DNA of 45,377 bases from Candidatus Colenecus caballi (GCA_018065615.1 JAGHSY010000048.1:1-45377), one strand, 5' to 3'. Numbered from the stretch's first letter, positions 7,168 through 17,767 are shown. Notes: generated by a model from the letters alone, not told the origin. A program made the numbers and translations.

Positions 7168-8292
7168 TCAGAGTCCGGCGGCCTTTCTAATGGCGGCGGT
7201 CATGTTGGACCATGAATACTTGGCTTTCTCGCTGATTATGCCCTCTGTGAATTGCTGCTGACGACTGTTTTCAAAAAAATCGGCCATTCCATCGGCAATT
7301 TCAGCCGGATCCGGGTTTACGACCAGGCCCGCTTTGCCATTTGGGACAATCTCAGGCAGACCGCCAACGTTTGTCACCAGCATGGGTTTCTCAAAGTGGT
7401 ATGCTATCTGTGAAATGCCGCTCTGCGTGGCAGAACGGTATGGCTGTACCACAAGGTCTGCAGCACCAAAATAGTATCGGACTTCACCGTTTGGAACGAA
7501 ATCACTCTTCCAGATGACAAGACCCTCAAGACCAAGCTGTTTTTCCAGTTCAAAGTACTTGTCACTGGAGCCGTAGAATTCCCCTGCAACAATAAGGCGC
7601 ACGTCCATCTTCCTGAAACGGCTGTCGGCGTATGCCCTGAGCAGCAGGTCCAGTCCCTTGTAATCACGGATAAGGCCGAAGAACAGCATATATCGGAAAT
7701 TCGGATCAAGTTTCAGGAACTGCAGCGACTCGTCCCGTGTGGCATGTTCACCAAAACTGTCGTATAGCGGATGTCGGCAGAACTGGCGCGGCTTGACCTT
7801 GTCAAACAGGCTGATGTCGGCCAGCACAGATTCGGAAAGTGCGGTGAAACCGTCAACGGACCGTGTGAAATAGCGTGCCAGGATGCGGTCTCCGGGCTTG
7901 TGCTCATGCGGAATCATGTTGTGAAGAACAGCCACCGTCCTTATTCCGCTTTTGCGCGCCTTTCTTGCAACAGTACCAAGGCAGGGGCCCATGAACGGCA
8001 TCCAGAAAGGCACAATGAGAAGGTCCGGCTTCTCCTTGCGTATCTGCCGTCCCGTACTAAGCCAGCTGAACGGATTGACAGAACTCAGCTTGCGCACAAT
8101 TTTCAAGTCCGATGGCTCAGGATCCGGTGAATACTGTGTCTTGCCGGGGAACAGGAAAGACGGATACTGCAGCGTGAATGTCCATATCTGAAGTTCGTCA
8201 CCTTCTTTCTGGAATTCATGCGCCAGTCTTTCATTGAAATCGGCCATTCCGCCGCGGTATGGCCAGGCGGTTCCCAAAATCACTGTTTTCAT
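7168..8292 (-). CDS. Glycosyltransferase family 4-like protein
   Basis: A 374-residue GT-B fold glycosyltransferase, predicted to transfer a sugar from a nucleotide-sugar donor to a surface-polysaccharide or glycolipid acceptor at the cytoplasmic face. The N-terminal acceptor half starts with the glycine-rich loop WPYRGGMADF (10-19). The C-terminal donor half includes FFGLIRDYKGLDLLL, the glycan-transfer strand around LVVQPYRSATQSGISQIAYHFEKPMLVTNVGGLPEIV, and the usual C-terminal helix. The ATG at 8292 is the only sensible start. It is divergent from a second glycosyltransferase gene at 8402, with a shared ~110-bp upstream region. No other capsule or LPS genes surround it, so the pathway is undetermined. 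Confidence 0.88.
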   Translation of the reverse strand: MKTVILGTAWPYRGGMADFNERLAHEFQKEGDELQIWTFTLQYPSFLFPGKTQYSPDPEPSDLKIVRKLSSVNPFSWLSTGRQIRKEKPDLLIVPFWMPFMGPCLGTVARKARKSGIRTVAVLHNMIPHEHKPGDRILARYFTRSVDGFTALSESVLADISLFDKVKPRQFCRHPLYDSFGEHATRDESLQFLKLDPNFRYMLFFGLIRDYKGLDLLLRAYADSRFRKMDVRLIVAGEFYGSSDKYFELEKQLGLEGLVIWKSDFVPNGEVRYYFGAADLVVQPYRSATQSGISQIAYHFEKPMLVTNVGGLPEIVPNGKAGLVVNPDPAEIADGMADFFENSRQQQFTEGIISEKAKYSWSNMTAAIRKAAGL

Positions 8293-8373
8293 ATCCTTTT
8301 TCTGCAGAAATGCCTTATATGTACAAAAGTAACAAAAAGCCGTCCAGATAGTGGAAATGGAACTGAAAAATTG

Positions 8374-8381
8374 TACTTTCG
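8374..8381 (+). promoter_or_regulatory. Candidate -7 promoter element
   Basis: TACTTTCG departs from TAnnTTTG at one position and lies 20 nt before the ATG at 8402. No convincing -33 element was seen. Its position argues that the glycosyltransferase starts at 8402 rather than at the upstream GTG 8351 or ATG 8357, which would place the promoter inside the gene. Confidence 0.4.
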
Positions 8382-8401
8382 CAGGTCCAACCGCTTACGT
8401 T

Positions 8402-9268
8402 ATGGGAATCAGGAGAATCATATACAGGACTGCTGTACGGGGAATGGAATTTCTCTTCCTGAGCCGCCGCCCCGGTAGCCTGAAATCAGTATCGCTTTCT
8501 CTTGACAAAGTTTCAGGTCCGGACAGCATTGATGTCTATACCATTGCATTCAACAATGCACAGGTAATTGAAATTCACAACCGTTACGTTGCCAGGTATC
8601 TGACGGGCAATGTCACGCATATTGTGGTTGACAATTCATCGGACTCATGCCAGGCGGAAAAAATCCGTCAGGTCTGCGCTTCAACAAACACTCCTTATAT
8701 CAGACTCCATAAGAACCGGATGGGCGTTTTCAGTGGAAGCTATTCACACGCAGCTGCAGTCAACTGGACATACAGGCACATTGTAAAATCCCGCCAGCCG
8801 TTCGGATTCGGGTTCATTGACCATGACATTTTTCCTGTGGCAACCATGGATATGGCATCGGTCCTTAAAGACAGACCTGTATATGGAGCCAGGAGACAAC
8901 GTGGCAACGCCTGGTATCTTTCAGCAATAATCAGCTTCTACAGGTTCGATTTTATCAGCGGCAGGAAATTTGATTTCATGCCTGTCACCATAGACGGTGA
9001 ATACCTTGATTCAGGCGGAAGCAACTGGCTGAACATCTATTCGACAATTGACAGTTCTATGGTGAATGTCGTGTCTGAGCGTACTGAACCGTTCCGTGAC
9101 GGAAACCAGCGCCATCAGGACCTGATAGAATTCTTTGATGAAGACCGATGGGTCCACACCATCAACGGTTCATATTGGAAATCCATTGATGTGGTGAAGG
9201 AACAGTTCATACCTGACATTATAAGCAGGTATGAACAGAAGAACTCTACTCCTGATTCCTTGTCCTGA
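8402..9268 (+). CDS. Putative glycosyltransferase (family 2-like, GT-A fold)
   Basis: A 288-residue protein from ATG 8402. The N-terminal half alternates strands and helices as in GT-A glycosyltransferases: VYTIAFNNAQVIEIHNRYV, then the strand THIVVDNSSDS (a D-N-S-S motif at the nucleotide site), and a loop with GSYSHAAAVNWTY. GFIDHDIFPV carries a DHD motif in the place of the metal-binding DxD. This fits transfer of a sugar from a nucleotide donor, but the donor and acceptor are not predictable. Its 3' end overlaps the convergent YfhO gene by 23 nt. No signal peptide or membrane segment is evident, so it is probably cytosolic or membrane-peripheral. Confidence 0.7.
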   Translation: MGIRRIIYRTAVRGMEFLFLSRRPGSLKSVSLSLDKVSGPDSIDVYTIAFNNAQVIEIHNRYVARYLTGNVTHIVVDNSSDSCQAEKIRQVCASTNTPYIRLHKNRMGVFSGSYSHAAAVNWTYRHIVKSRQPFGFGFIDHDIFPVATMDMASVLKDRPVYGARRQRGNAWYLSAIISFYRFDFISGRKFDFMPVTIDGEYLDSGGSNWLNIYSTIDSSMVNVVSERTEPFRDGNQRHQDLIEFFDEDRWVHTINGSYWKSIDVVKEQFIPDIISRYEQKNSTPDSLS

Positions 9269-11672
9269 CCGCATGCCATACCGGCAGTCCTATGGTCAGA
9301 ATGATTGTCAGAATTACCAGTGCCAAGCACAGACGGTCAATCTTCAGGGCGTCCGGAATGAATTCCATTCTGATGGTGTGCTGTCCTGCGGGGATAACCG
9401 CTGCCCTTAGCGTATAATTTACGCGTGCAATCTTTTCCTCCTTTCCATCAATGTAAAGATGCCATTCTTTAGGGTAATAGATCTCTGAGAACACTGCAAT
9501 CTTGTCCGTGCTGGAACTTGATGAATATTCCAGCCGGTCCGGAACATATTTGTCAAGTCTGATGTATGCGTCAGGATCATTCGCTGATTCCCTGATGGAA
9601 AGGATGTCGGCAAACTGCCTGTCAGTCACGGCAACGGTTCTGACATCAATCTCATTCAGTGCCTGGCTTTCCTGAACAGGAGAATCAACGACCAGCAGTC
9701 TGTCAACGAACCAGGCGTTACCCAGAGCGTTCGGATTTCTTGCAACCTTACCCTGGTCTGTTATGATGTATTTGGTGTTCAGCATATTGAGAACCGCCAT
9801 GTTGCTGTTTGCAATATGTGCGTCAATCAGGTCCTGATAGCGGCGCATTTTTGCAGCGGAATAACCGCCAATTGATTTCAGCCTGTATGACGTTCTGGCA
9901 TCATTGAATGTGTTGGTGGCCAGATTCAGTACACGGTAATCTGGTGACTTGTCCTGCAGGATGGCCTTTTCCCAATCCTGCATGGCAAAAATGTCAGCAT
10001 TCTGTTTGGCTGAAACGAAATTCTGCTGTCCAAAATATTTCCTGTCTATTGGAACCATGTCAATCAGAATGACTGCACCAAGCATGGCTGCAAACAGAAT
10101 GGTCTTCCTATTATAAATGTAGAACAGTGCAATGCCTGTGCCAAGTGCTGTGAATACGAGACTGCGTAAGGCCGATGATGAAATCAGCGCCTGTCTCTGA
10201 CTTAATATGGCATTGTATATTTCCTGGTCAACCTGTTGCTTCAATCTTATGTCATAACTTGAAGAAGTGTCGATGGAACCGGCAGAAATTGCAGTTACAA
10301 GGCAGATGGCGGCGGTAATTCCGCCTGCAATGAGAATGGCTTTTCCCATATGCTTCCTGTCTTCTGATGCAATCAGTTCCCTTACTGCCAGAAAGCCCAA
10401 CAGCGGCATGGTTATTTCCGCGACGACAAGGATTGATTCAACAGTCCTGAATTTGTCATATAGCGGGAAATAGTCAAAGAACAGTCTTGAGAACCATTCG
10501 CAGTTATGGCCCCATGCAAGAACTATTGAGAAGCCGGTTGCAGCAAGAAGCGCCCATTTGTACGCACCTTTTACAATAATCAGACCCAAAAGGAACAGGA
10601 AGCAGATTACGGCTCCAATATAGACAGGACCGCTGGTGAATTGTTTTTCACCCCAATATACGGGTGCCGAACTGCAGAAATTGCGGGCCGTATTTGCAGG
10701 AACTCCCATTTCTTTAAGGTCCTTTTCAAGTTTTGAATCACGGCCAAGGTCATATCCGCTGCATCCTCCCATGAAATCGGGAACAAGCAGTGTAAGGGTT
10801 TCGGCCTTACCGTATGACCAGGCTGTGGCATATTCAAAATCAAGACCGGTTTGCTTTTTTGCTTTTCCGTCATCGGAAACAAGTTCCGTATGGCCGCCGC
10901 GCATGGTCTCATCCAGATAGCCGCGGTTCATCTGGAGCCAACTGATTTTCGTTCCCAGAACAATCAGCAGGCATGCGGCAAGGACGGCTGTTGAAATTCC
11001 GAATTTCTTCCATTCCTTCTTTTCCGAATGAATGAAAATCTCGGCAATGAACAGTACGCCCATCAGCATGAACATATAATAGGTCATCTGTGTATGGAGT
11101 GTCACGCCAACAGTTCCGTAGAACAGCATTACGGGTGCACCGGCCCAGTATCGGCCTCTGTATATGGCATGGAAACCGCCAATCATCGGTGCAAGACAGC
11201 AGATGGCGTTGGCTTTGGTTATGTGGCCCGCAGGGATTATAAGCATGAAATAGGACGACAGCGTCAACGCCATAGCGCCCGCAATGCTCAGCCACGGATC
11301 AATGTCAAAGCATAGCATCATTATGAAAAAGCCTATCAGGTATGCAATCAGGATACCGGCAGGCGCCTTGTCTGAGACCAGCCACAGGTGGGAAACTGTT
11401 TCCAGCTTGTTACGCAGTCTGTTGGCAGGTGTCTGGCCGCTTATCTGGTAGGAAGGCATACCGCCAAACATGGAATTTGTCCACCAGACCTGTCTTCCTT
11501 CAGATTTTGAATACTCTCTGATTTCATTCGATGACCCTATGTAATTTGTGGTATCGCCAGCTTGAAGCACCTTGCCTTCAAGAATTGGGGAGCAGTAAAT
11601 GAATCCGAATGCTATGAAAGCAATCAATGCTGCAATGAACGGGCTGAATTTCTTCAGGTCAGTTTTTTTCAT
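9246..11672 (-). CDS. YfhO-family multi-pass membrane protein
   Basis: An 808-residue membrane protein from the ATG at 11672 (MKKTDLKKFSPFIAALIAFIAFGFIYCSP). The frame runs further upstream, but that would overlap the ispD gene and lacks a sensible N-terminus. It has many hydrophobic helices over the first ~550 residues, a soluble ~200-residue beta-rich region, and a final membrane helix (LALVILTIILTIGLPVWHAV). This is the layout of YfhO proteins, GT-C-like membrane enzymes; in Firmicutes they glycosylate lipoteichoic acid, while the function in Bacteroidota is undefined. It is the last gene of the minus-strand operon headed by typA. Confidence 0.85.
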   Translation of the reverse strand: MKKTDLKKFSPFIAALIAFIAFGFIYCSPILEGKVLQAGDTTNYIGSSNEIREYSKSEGRQVWWTNSMFGGMPSYQISGQTPANRLRNKLETVSHLWLVSDKAPAGILIAYLIGFFIMMLCFDIDPWLSIAGAMALTLSSYFMLIIPAGHITKANAICCLAPMIGGFHAIYRGRYWAGAPVMLFYGTVGVTLHTQMTYYMFMLMGVLFIAEIFIHSEKKEWKKFGISTAVLAACLLIVLGTKISWLQMNRGYLDETMRGGHTELVSDDGKAKKQTGLDFEYATAWSYGKAETLTLLVPDFMGGCSGYDLGRDSKLEKDLKEMGVPANTARNFCSSAPVYWGEKQFTSGPVYIGAVICFLFLLGLIIVKGAYKWALLAATGFSIVLAWGHNCEWFSRLFFDYFPLYDKFRTVESILVVAEITMPLLGFLAVRELIASEDRKHMGKAILIAGGITAAICLVTAISAGSIDTSSSYDIRLKQQVDQEIYNAILSQRQALISSSALRSLVFTALGTGIALFYIYNRKTILFAAMLGAVILIDMVPIDRKYFGQQNFVSAKQNADIFAMQDWEKAILQDKSPDYRVLNLATNTFNDARTSYRLKSIGGYSAAKMRRYQDLIDAHIANSNMAVLNMLNTKYIITDQGKVARNPNALGNAWFVDRLLVVDSPVQESQALNEIDVRTVAVTDRQFADILSIRESANDPDAYIRLDKYVPDRLEYSSSSSTDKIAVFSEIYYPKEWHLYIDGKEEKIARVNYTLRAAVIPAGQHTIRMEFIPDALKIDRLCLALVILTIILTIGLPVWHAVRTRNQE

Positions 11673-11712
11673 AATGTTGAATGTATTGTTCTGCAAACTT
11701 AACAAAAAGCTT

Positions 11713-12420
11713 TCATTTACGGATGGTTCCAGACAAAAGGAACTCCAGAAGAGGCAGGTCACCTGCGTAAGTCAGCTTGATGTTGTTTTCATCTCCGCGC
11801 ACTATGCCCACCTTTTCATCAGGAAGGTAACGCAGTACGGTGCCGCAGTCGTCAGTGGCGTTGAATCCCGGATCTTTCAATGCGGTTTCATATGCGGCCT
11901 GAATTGTTTTCTGACGGAATCCCTGAGGCGTCTGCATGCGCCACAGCAGATTGCGGTCCTGTATGGACACCATGTGCTGTCCGTCTGCATCGCATTGGAC
12001 AATGGTGTCAACTGCTGGGATTGCCACGTCAACGCAATTGTATGTCTTCATTGCATTTATGGTGTCCGATATTATGCGCTGTGACACCAGCGGACGGGCT
12101 GCATCATGGAACAGCATTATTGCATCGGGCTGGTCGGCAAATGCCCGGACTGCTGAAAGACTGGAATCAAAACGCTCCTTTCCACCGGGTAAAATTGCAC
12201 TGACTTTGCTCCAATGGTTCTTCCCTGCAAGCTGTTCAACCAGAGGGATAAAGTCTTTTGAAGTCACTATTACGATTTGCGTAATTCCGGCGTTCTGCTG
12301 GAACGCTTCGACCGAATGTTCCAAAACGGTCTTTCCACCCAGCATGAGAAACTGCTTGGGAGTGGAAAGACCGGTTCTCGAACCGGAGCCTGCTGCAAGT
12401 ATGACTCCGATGGTCTCCAT
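11713..12420 (-). CDS. ispD: 2-C-methyl-D-erythritol 4-phosphate cytidylyltransferase
   Basis: Transfers CMP from CTP to 2-C-methyl-D-erythritol 4-phosphate in the non-mevalonate (MEP) pathway to isoprenoids. The 235-residue length is typical. The CTP-binding loop LAAGSGSR at 8-15 is followed by PKQF at 21-24; HDAARP at 105-110 and QTPQGF near residue 165 are the other family signatures. It lies 5 nt downstream of metG and 40 nt upstream of the YfhO gene, in the same operon. Confidence 0.95.
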   Translation of the reverse strand: METIGVILAAGSGSRTGLSTPKQFLMLGGKTVLEHSVEAFQQNAGITQIVIVTSKDFIPLVEQLAGKNHWSKVSAILPGGKERFDSSLSAVRAFADQPDAIMLFHDAARPLVSQRIISDTINAMKTYNCVDVAIPAVDTIVQCDADGQHMVSIQDRNLLWRMQTPQGFRQKTIQAAYETALKDPGFNATDDCGTVLRYLPDEKVGIVRGDENNIKLTYAGDLPLLEFLLSGTIRK

Positions 12421-12425
12421 ATATG

Positions 12426-14483
12426 TCAGCAGACTTCGCTGCCTGGCTTGACCTGTTTCTGGACACCGGTGACGGCCAGTGTGCCGTCTGCGTCAAGTGC
12501 GCTCAGTATCATGCCCTGGCTTTCAATGCCGCGGATTTTGCGCGGAGCCAGATTTGCAATGAAACATACCTGCTTGCCTATCAGTTCTTCCGGCTTGTAG
12601 TACTGTGCAATGCCTGACAGGATGGTGCGTCCGCCAAGACCGTCATCAATCCTGAACTGGAGCAACTTGTCTGCCTTGGGAACCTTCTGGCATTCCAGAA
12701 CGGTACCTACTCGGATGTCCAGTTTTTCAAATTCGCTGAATTCAACGTTCTTTTTTATGGGATTTGCAGGTTTTGCATCGGCCTCTTTCTTCTCATTCTC
12801 CTCCTTGGTCCTGAGCAGTTTCTGAATCTGGGCTTCAATTACATCGTCCTCAATCTTTTCAAACAGCAGTGAAGGAGTTCCAAGCTTGTGGCCGGCTTCC
12901 AGAAGGTCGATGGCGCCAAGGCGGTTCCAGTCTGCGCCGTCAACGCCAATCATGCCGCGCAGCTTTTCACTTGAGAACGGCAGGAACGGCTCAAAGGCAA
13001 TTGCCAGGTTGGCAACCAGCTGAAGGGCAATGTTCAGTATGGTCTCTACGCGCTTCATGTCAGTCTTGGCCAGCTTCCAGGGCTCAGTGTCTGCCAGGTA
13101 CTTGTTGCCTATGCGGGCCAGGTTCATGGCTTCCTTCTGGGCCTCACGGAACTTGAAGTTCTCCAGCAGGTTTTCAAGCTGTGACTTGACGTCGGCAAAT
13201 TCCTTCAGGGTGTCACGGTCGTAGTCTGTCAGCTCACCGCAGGCGGGAACAACGCCGTCAAAGTATTTCTGGGTAAGCACCAGCGCACGGTTCACGAAGT
13301 TGCCGTATATGGCCACCAGTTCGTTGTTGTTGCGTGCCTGGAAATCCTTCCATGTAAAGTTGTTGTCCTTGGTTTCAGGGGCGTTGGCGGTCAGCACGTA
13401 GCGCATTACATCGGCCTTGCCGGGGAAATCCTGCAGGTATTCGTGCACCCACACGGCCCAGTTGCGTGAGGTCGAAATCTTGTCGTCCTCAAGGTTCAGA
13501 AACTCGTTGCTGGGAACGTTGTCGGGCAGGATGTAGCTGCCCTCGGCCTTGAGCATTGACGGGAACACAATGCAGTGGAACACAATGTTGTCCTTGCCTA
13601 TGAAATGGACCAGACGGGTTTCCGGGTCCTTCCACCAGGTCTCCCAGCTTCCGCGTTCCGGATGGGCGTCGCAGTATTCCTTTGTGTTGCTTATATATCC
13701 GATGGGGGCATCGAACCACACGTACAGCACCTTGCCTTCTGCGCCTTCAACCGGAACGGGAATGCCCCAGTCAAGGTCACGGCTCACGGCACGCGGCTGG
13801 AGACCCATGTCAAGCCAGCTCTTGCACTGTCCATAGACGTTGGGACGCCATTCCTTGTGGCTCTCAAGAATCCATTTTTCAAGCCACTCCTGATACTGCT
13901 CAAGCGGCAGGAACCAGTGTGTGGTCTCCTTCATTACGGGTTTGCTGCCGGTAACGGTGCTGACCGGGTTTATCAGATCGGTCGGTGACAGTGACGTGCC
14001 GCACTTTTCACACTGGTCTCCGTACGCCTTTTCAAAGTGGCAGTGGGGGCATTCGCCGGTAATGTACCGGTCTGCAAGGAACATGTGCGCCTGTTCGTCA
14101 TAATACTGTTCACTGGTCTTCTGGATGAACTTGCCGTTGTCATACAGCTTGCGGAAGAAGTCCGATGCCAGTTTGCTGTGGGTGTCGGAACTGGTACGTC
14201 CGTATATGTCGTATGATATGCCCATACCCTTGAAGGTGTCCTTCATCTGGTAGTGGTAACGGTCAATGATGTCCTGCGGTGTCACGCCTTCCTTCCTGGC
14301 GCGTATGGTAATAGGTACTCCGTGTTCGTCGCTGCCGCCAATGAACATGACGTCAACCTTTTTGAGGCGTTGGTAACGGACATAGATGTCGGCCGGAACG
14401 TATGCTCCTGCCAGGTGTCCTATGTGTAGCGGACCGTTGGCGTAGGGCAGGGCCGATGTAACCAGAATTCTCTTGTAACTCAT
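12426..14483 (-). CDS. metG: Methionyl-tRNA synthetase
   Basis: A class I aminoacyl-tRNA synthetase that charges tRNA-Met. It has 685 residues including the C-terminal tRNA-binding extension. The HIGH motif is at 20-23 (PLHIGHLAG), the zinc-knuckle region contains CPHCH and CEKCG (roughly residues 144-161), and the KMSKS-type loop is KISTSR at 335-340. A lysine- and alanine-rich linker ([18 protein letters not shown]) precedes the EMAP/Trbp111-like OB domain, which begins near [15 protein letters not shown] and supports dimerisation and tRNA binding. It is packed between the DUF4369-type lipoprotein gene (1 nt gap) and ispD (5 nt gap). Confidence 0.97.
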   Translation of the reverse strand: MSYKRILVTSALPYANGPLHIGHLAGAYVPADIYVRYQRLKKVDVMFIGGSDEHGVPITIRARKEGVTPQDIIDRYHYQMKDTFKGMGISYDIYGRTSSDTHSKLASDFFRKLYDNGKFIQKTSEQYYDEQAHMFLADRYITGECPHCHFEKAYGDQCEKCGTSLSPTDLINPVSTVTGSKPVMKETTHWFLPLEQYQEWLEKWILESHKEWRPNVYGQCKSWLDMGLQPRAVSRDLDWGIPVPVEGAEGKVLYVWFDAPIGYISNTKEYCDAHPERGSWETWWKDPETRLVHFIGKDNIVFHCIVFPSMLKAEGSYILPDNVPSNEFLNLEDDKISTSRNWAVWVHEYLQDFPGKADVMRYVLTANAPETKDNNFTWKDFQARNNNELVAIYGNFVNRALVLTQKYFDGVVPACGELTDYDRDTLKEFADVKSQLENLLENFKFREAQKEAMNLARIGNKYLADTEPWKLAKTDMKRVETILNIALQLVANLAIAFEPFLPFSSEKLRGMIGVDGADWNRLGAIDLLEAGHKLGTPSLLFEKIEDDVIEAQIQKLLRTKEENEKKEADAKPANPIKKNVEFSEFEKLDIRVGTVLECQKVPKADKLLQFRIDDGLGGRTILSGIAQYYKPEELIGKQVCFIANLAPRKIRGIESQGMILSALDADGTLAVTGVQKQVKPGSEVC

Positions 14484-14484
14484 A

Positions 14485-15561
14485 TCAGTTCAAATTTAAT
14501 TTCAGTTTTTTGGGCTTTCCTGCTGACACAGGTGCCGTCTTCTTCTTTGGAGCGGGAAGCACTCTGTCAAGTTCCCTGTCCATGGCCTCAAGTGAGGTTG
14601 TCTGGAAGGTAATCCTTCTTGTGCCGGAGAAAAGAAGGTATATGGGCGTATTTTTCAGTTCTCCTGCAGTCACGACCTTGCTGTCCCAACCGTCCGTGTC
14701 AATATATGATTTCCACTGCAGCGTATCCTTTGAGACAATGTTTTTCCAACGGTCAAAACTGACATCGATTGAAAGGTCGATGGCAATCAGGTCACGGTCT
14801 GCGTATTTGTCAGCCAGGTCCTTCATTGCATGTTTTGCCGTTGCAGCGCGTTCCTCATTCCAGCTGGCCCACAGACAGCAGAGAACGTGTGTTGTGGTCT
14901 TGCCTATTGATGAGAATTCAATCTTCTTCCCGGTCGTGTCCCTGAGTGCCAGAGATGTAAGGTAGGTGTTTGAAGGTTTGCTTTCCTTCATTTCCGATTT
15001 CAGTGTGATCAGGAAGGGGGCATCCTGCATGTTCCCGCTCATTTTGGCAATCAGAGTATTGATTACAGCCGGGCTGGCATGATGTTTTCTGACCATGTAC
15101 TCATACAGAAGGTACGGAGTGACTTCTGAAAAAGGGTCACGCACAATGAACGAATCAATTCTGGCACGTGACATTTCAACTGTCGTGTCATTGATGGCCG
15201 CATTGTAGAACGGCAGGTACGCGTCATTGCAGCTTCCGCCTTCAATATGGAACAGTCCTGAATCCGCTGGTATGGTAATGCTGGCCGTAACGCCCTTTTC
15301 AGCGAATACGGGGAACTGCCGTCCGTCAGCAAGTGAAAGTATCAATGTGGTTACGGTGTCTGGCTGGAAGGACCATCTGAATGTCCCGTCCAGCGGCCGT
15401 ATGGTATCCGTCCTGTCGAACCTGTTGTCCAGACCGAATACTATGATAGAGTCCGTGGAACCGTCCTGCAAGGTGCCGTCCAGCACGAAAGAGTCACTGT
15501 GCCTGCCGCATGAACCCAGCATCAGGCATAATGACAATATTGCAGGAATGAGCCTTTTCAT
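14485..15561 (-). CDS. DUF4369-type lipoprotein with a thioredoxin-like domain lacking CxxC
   Basis: A 358-residue lipoprotein: signal peptide [19 protein letters not shown] with lipobox LGSC (C18). A beta-rich N-terminal part ([20 protein letters not shown] onward) matches the DUF4369 pattern commonly fused to a thioredoxin-like domain in Bacteroidales. The C-terminal part (~200-330) follows a thioredoxin fold (strand [23 protein letters not shown], then [14 protein letters not shown], then the cis-proline strand [10 protein letters not shown]), but the WCxxC motif is replaced by WASWNEE, so it cannot do disulfide chemistry by the usual mechanism. The tail is lysine- and proline-rich. It sits between typA and metG in one operon. 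The function is unknown. Confidence 0.75.
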   Translation of the reverse strand: MKRLIPAILSLCLMLGSCGRHSDSFVLDGTLQDGSTDSIIVFGLDNRFDRTDTIRPLDGTFRWSFQPDTVTTLILSLADGRQFPVFAEKGVTASITIPADSGLFHIEGGSCNDAYLPFYNAAINDTTVEMSRARIDSFIVRDPFSEVTPYLLYEYMVRKHHASPAVINTLIAKMSGNMQDAPFLITLKSEMKESKPSNTYLTSLALRDTTGKKIEFSSIGKTTTHVLCCLWASWNEERAATAKHAMKDLADKYADRDLIAIDLSIDVSFDRWKNIVSKDTLQWKSYIDTDGWDSKVVTAGELKNTPIYLLFSGTRRITFQTTSLEAMDRELDRVLPAPKKKTAPVSAGKPKKLKLNLN

Positions 15562-15570
15562 CGGACTTTT

Positions 15571-17364
15571 TTATCGGGCTGCACGTTTCCTTTCAAGTTC
15601 GTTCAGAATGACTTTGCGCATACGCATGCTCTTTGGAGTGACTTCAACGTATTCGTCATTCTTGATGTATTCCAGAGCCTCTTCCAGAGAGAAGATTACA
15701 GGAGGAGCAATGTGTGCCTTTTCATCACTTCCGCTTGCACGCATGTTGGTCAGCTGCTTGGCCTTTGTGACGTTGATCACCAGATCGTTCTCATGGACAT
15801 GCTCACCTACCACCTGACCGGCATAGACCTGGTCCTGGGGGTTCACAGAGAACTTGCCGCGGTCCTGCAGCTTGTCAAGCGCGTATGCGAATACCGTACC
15901 GGTCTCCATGGCAACCATAGATCCGTTGACACGGCGTTCCATGTCGCCCTTGTATGGCTGGTATTCCTTGAAACGGTGTGCCATGATGGCTTCACCCTGT
16001 GATGCTGTAAGCACATTGGTCCTGAGTCCGATGATACCGCGTGAAGGGATATCGAACACAATTACAACACGGTCGCCCTGGGTGTCCATTGATGTCATCT
16101 CACCCTTGCGCTTGGTGGCCAGGTCAATCATCTTGCTGGCAAATTCCTCCGGAACGCTGATGGTCAGCTCTTCAATGGGTTCGCAGGTCCTTCCGTCAAT
16201 CTCCTTCATGATGACCTGCGGCTGGCCAACCTGCAGTTCATAACCTTCACGGCGCATGGTCTCGATAAGGATTGACAGGTGCAGCACGCCACGGCCCGAT
16301 ACCACCCACTTGCCGTCCTCTTCAGTGCGGCGCACGCGCAGAGCCAGGTTCTTGTCAAGCTCCAGGTTCAGACGGTCCTGAATGTGGCGTGAAGTCACAT
16401 ACTTTCCTTCCTTGCCAAAGAACGGAGAGTCATTGATTGAGAACAGCATGCTCATTGTGGGCTCGTCAATTGCAATTGGCGGCAGCGGATCCGGATTCTC
16501 AAGGTCACAGATGGTGTCACCAATCTCAAACTTTTCAAGTCCGATGATTGCGCAGATGTCTCCGGCTTCAACCGTCTGGACCTTTTTGCGTCCCATGCCT
16601 TCAAAAGTATGCAGTTCCTTGATCTTCACCTTTTCCCTGCTGCCGTCACGGTGTGCCAGAGTACAGAACATTCCTTCGTTCAGAGTGCCGCGGTTTATGC
16701 GTCCTACGGCAATACGTCCGGTATATGATGAATAGTCAAGTGACGTTATGAGCATCTGCAGGGTGCCTTCCTCCTGCTTTGGGGCGGGAATGTTTTCAAT
16801 TATGGCGTCAAGCAGCGGCAGTATGTTGTCTGTGGGCTGCTTCCAGTCTGTGCTCATCCAGTTCTGTTTGGCTGAACCGTACAGAACGGGGAAATCAAGC
16901 TGGTCTTCAGTCGCGTCAAGTGCGAACATCAGGTCAAACACCATTTCATAGACCTCTTCAGGACGGCAGTTGGGCTTGTCCACCTTATTTACAACAACAA
17001 TGGGCTTGAGTCCTATCTGCAGGGCCTTCTGCAGCACGAAACGGGTCTGCGGCATCGGACCTTCAAAGGCATCGACCAGCAGAATGCAGCCGTCGGCCAT
17101 GTTCAGGACGCGTTCAACCTCACCGCCAAAGTCCGAGTGGCCCGGAGTGTCAATGATGTTGATTTTCGTATCCTTATATACTATTGATACGTTCTTTGAA
17201 AGGATTGTTATTCCGCGTTCACGCTCAAGGTCATTGTTGTCAAGCATCAGTTCGCCCTTGTTCTGGTTTTCGCGGAAAAGGTTTCCGGCCATCATCATCT
17301 TGTCGACCAGTGTCGTCTTGCCGTGGTCAACGTGTGCAATAATTGCAATGTTCCTAATGTTCAT
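15571..17364 (-). CDS. typA: Ribosome-associated GTPase TypA/BipA
   Basis: A translational GTPase that binds the ribosome and assists 50S assembly and stress adaptation. It has 597 residues, normal for the family. G1 AHVDHGKT is at 10-17, a switch I region around [13 protein letters not shown]3 DTPGH, and G4 NKVDKP. EF-G-like domains II, III and V follow, and the specific C-terminal domain ends [14 protein letters not shown]. It heads the minus-strand operon typA / DUF4369 lipoprotein / metG / ispD / yfhO and is divergent from rpsO. Confidence 0.97.
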   Translation of the reverse strand: MNIRNIAIIAHVDHGKTTLVDKMMMAGNLFRENQNKGELMLDNNDLERERGITILSKNVSIVYKDTKINIIDTPGHSDFGGEVERVLNMADGCILLVDAFEGPMPQTRFVLQKALQIGLKPIVVVNKVDKPNCRPEEVYEMVFDLMFALDATEDQLDFPVLYGSAKQNWMSTDWKQPTDNILPLLDAIIENIPAPKQEEGTLQMLITSLDYSSYTGRIAVGRINRGTLNEGMFCTLAHRDGSREKVKIKELHTFEGMGRKKVQTVEAGDICAIIGLEKFEIGDTICDLENPDPLPPIAIDEPTMSMLFSINDSPFFGKEGKYVTSRHIQDRLNLELDKNLALRVRRTEEDGKWVVSGRGVLHLSILIETMRREGYELQVGQPQVIMKEIDGRTCEPIEELTISVPEEFASKMIDLATKRKGEMTSMDTQGDRVVIVFDIPSRGIIGLRTNVLTASQGEAIMAHRFKEYQPYKGDMERRVNGSMVAMETGTVFAYALDKLQDRGKFSVNPQDQVYAGQVVGEHVHENDLVINVTKAKQLTNMRASGSDEKAHIAPPVIFSLEEALEYIKNDEYVEVTPKSMRMRKVILNELERKRAAR

Positions 17365-17386
17365 CAGCTTCTTTGAAAAATCGGCG

Positions 17387-17394
17387 CAAAGTTA
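17387..17394 (-). promoter_or_regulatory. -7 element of the typA operon promoter
   Basis: On the minus strand the sequence reads TAACTTTG, a perfect TAnnTTTG match, 22 nt upstream of the typA start codon. No clear -33 element was seen. It is divergent from the rpsO promoter within the same intergenic region. Confidence 0.6.
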
Positions 17395-17414
17395 CGGGAA
17401 AATTTTTAGAAATT

Positions 17415-17446
17415 CATTGTGTATTAAAAAAGAAGGGGTATCTTTG
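17415..17446 (+). promoter_or_regulatory. rpsO promoter
   Basis: The -7 element TATCTTTG (17439-17446) has a TTG-containing -33-like element (CATTG, 17415-17419) 19 nt upstream. This leaves a short 5' leader of roughly 30 nt before the rpsO start codon. Confidence 0.7.
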
Positions 17447-17483
17447 CGCCCGCTAAACTAGTTTTCACAAAAATTACACGAAA

Positions 17484-17753
17484 ATGTATTTAGACAAAGA
17501 GAAAAAACAAGAAATCTTTGGTCAGTACGGAAAGTCCAACACGGATACTGGCTCACCTGAAGCTCAGATAGCCTTGTTCTCATACCGTATTACCCATTTG
17601 ACGGAACATCTTAAGGAGAACCGTAAGGATTATAGCACTGAAAGGGCTCTGACTCAGCTGGTCGGTAAGCGCCGCAGACTGCTCAACTACCTCAAGGAAA
17701 GAGATATTGAGCGTTACCGCGCAATCGTAAAGGCTCTGGGTCTGCGCAAGTAA
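17484..17753 (+). CDS. rpsO: 30S ribosomal protein S15
   Basis: An 89-residue primary 16S rRNA-binding protein of the small subunit. The canonical helical sequence includes [25 protein letters not shown] at the start of the fold, [29 protein letters not shown] in the middle and a [12 protein letters not shown] end. Length and termini are exactly those of the family. It is monocistronic as far as can be seen: its own promoter lies upstream and a strong terminator directly follows. Confidence 0.98.
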   Translation: MYLDKEKKQEIFGQYGKSNTDTGSPEAQIALFSYRITHLTEHLKENRKDYSTERALTQLVGKRRRLLNYLKERDIERYRAIVKALGLRK

Positions 17754-17767
17754 GGCTAGGAAAGATG

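Noticed and set aside
11673..11762. Extended N-terminus of the YfhO protein from 11762
   Set aside because: It would overlap the ispD 3' end by 50 nt, and the extra 30 residues look unlike a YfhO start; ATG 11672 begins the expected MKKTDLKKF with the first membrane helix.
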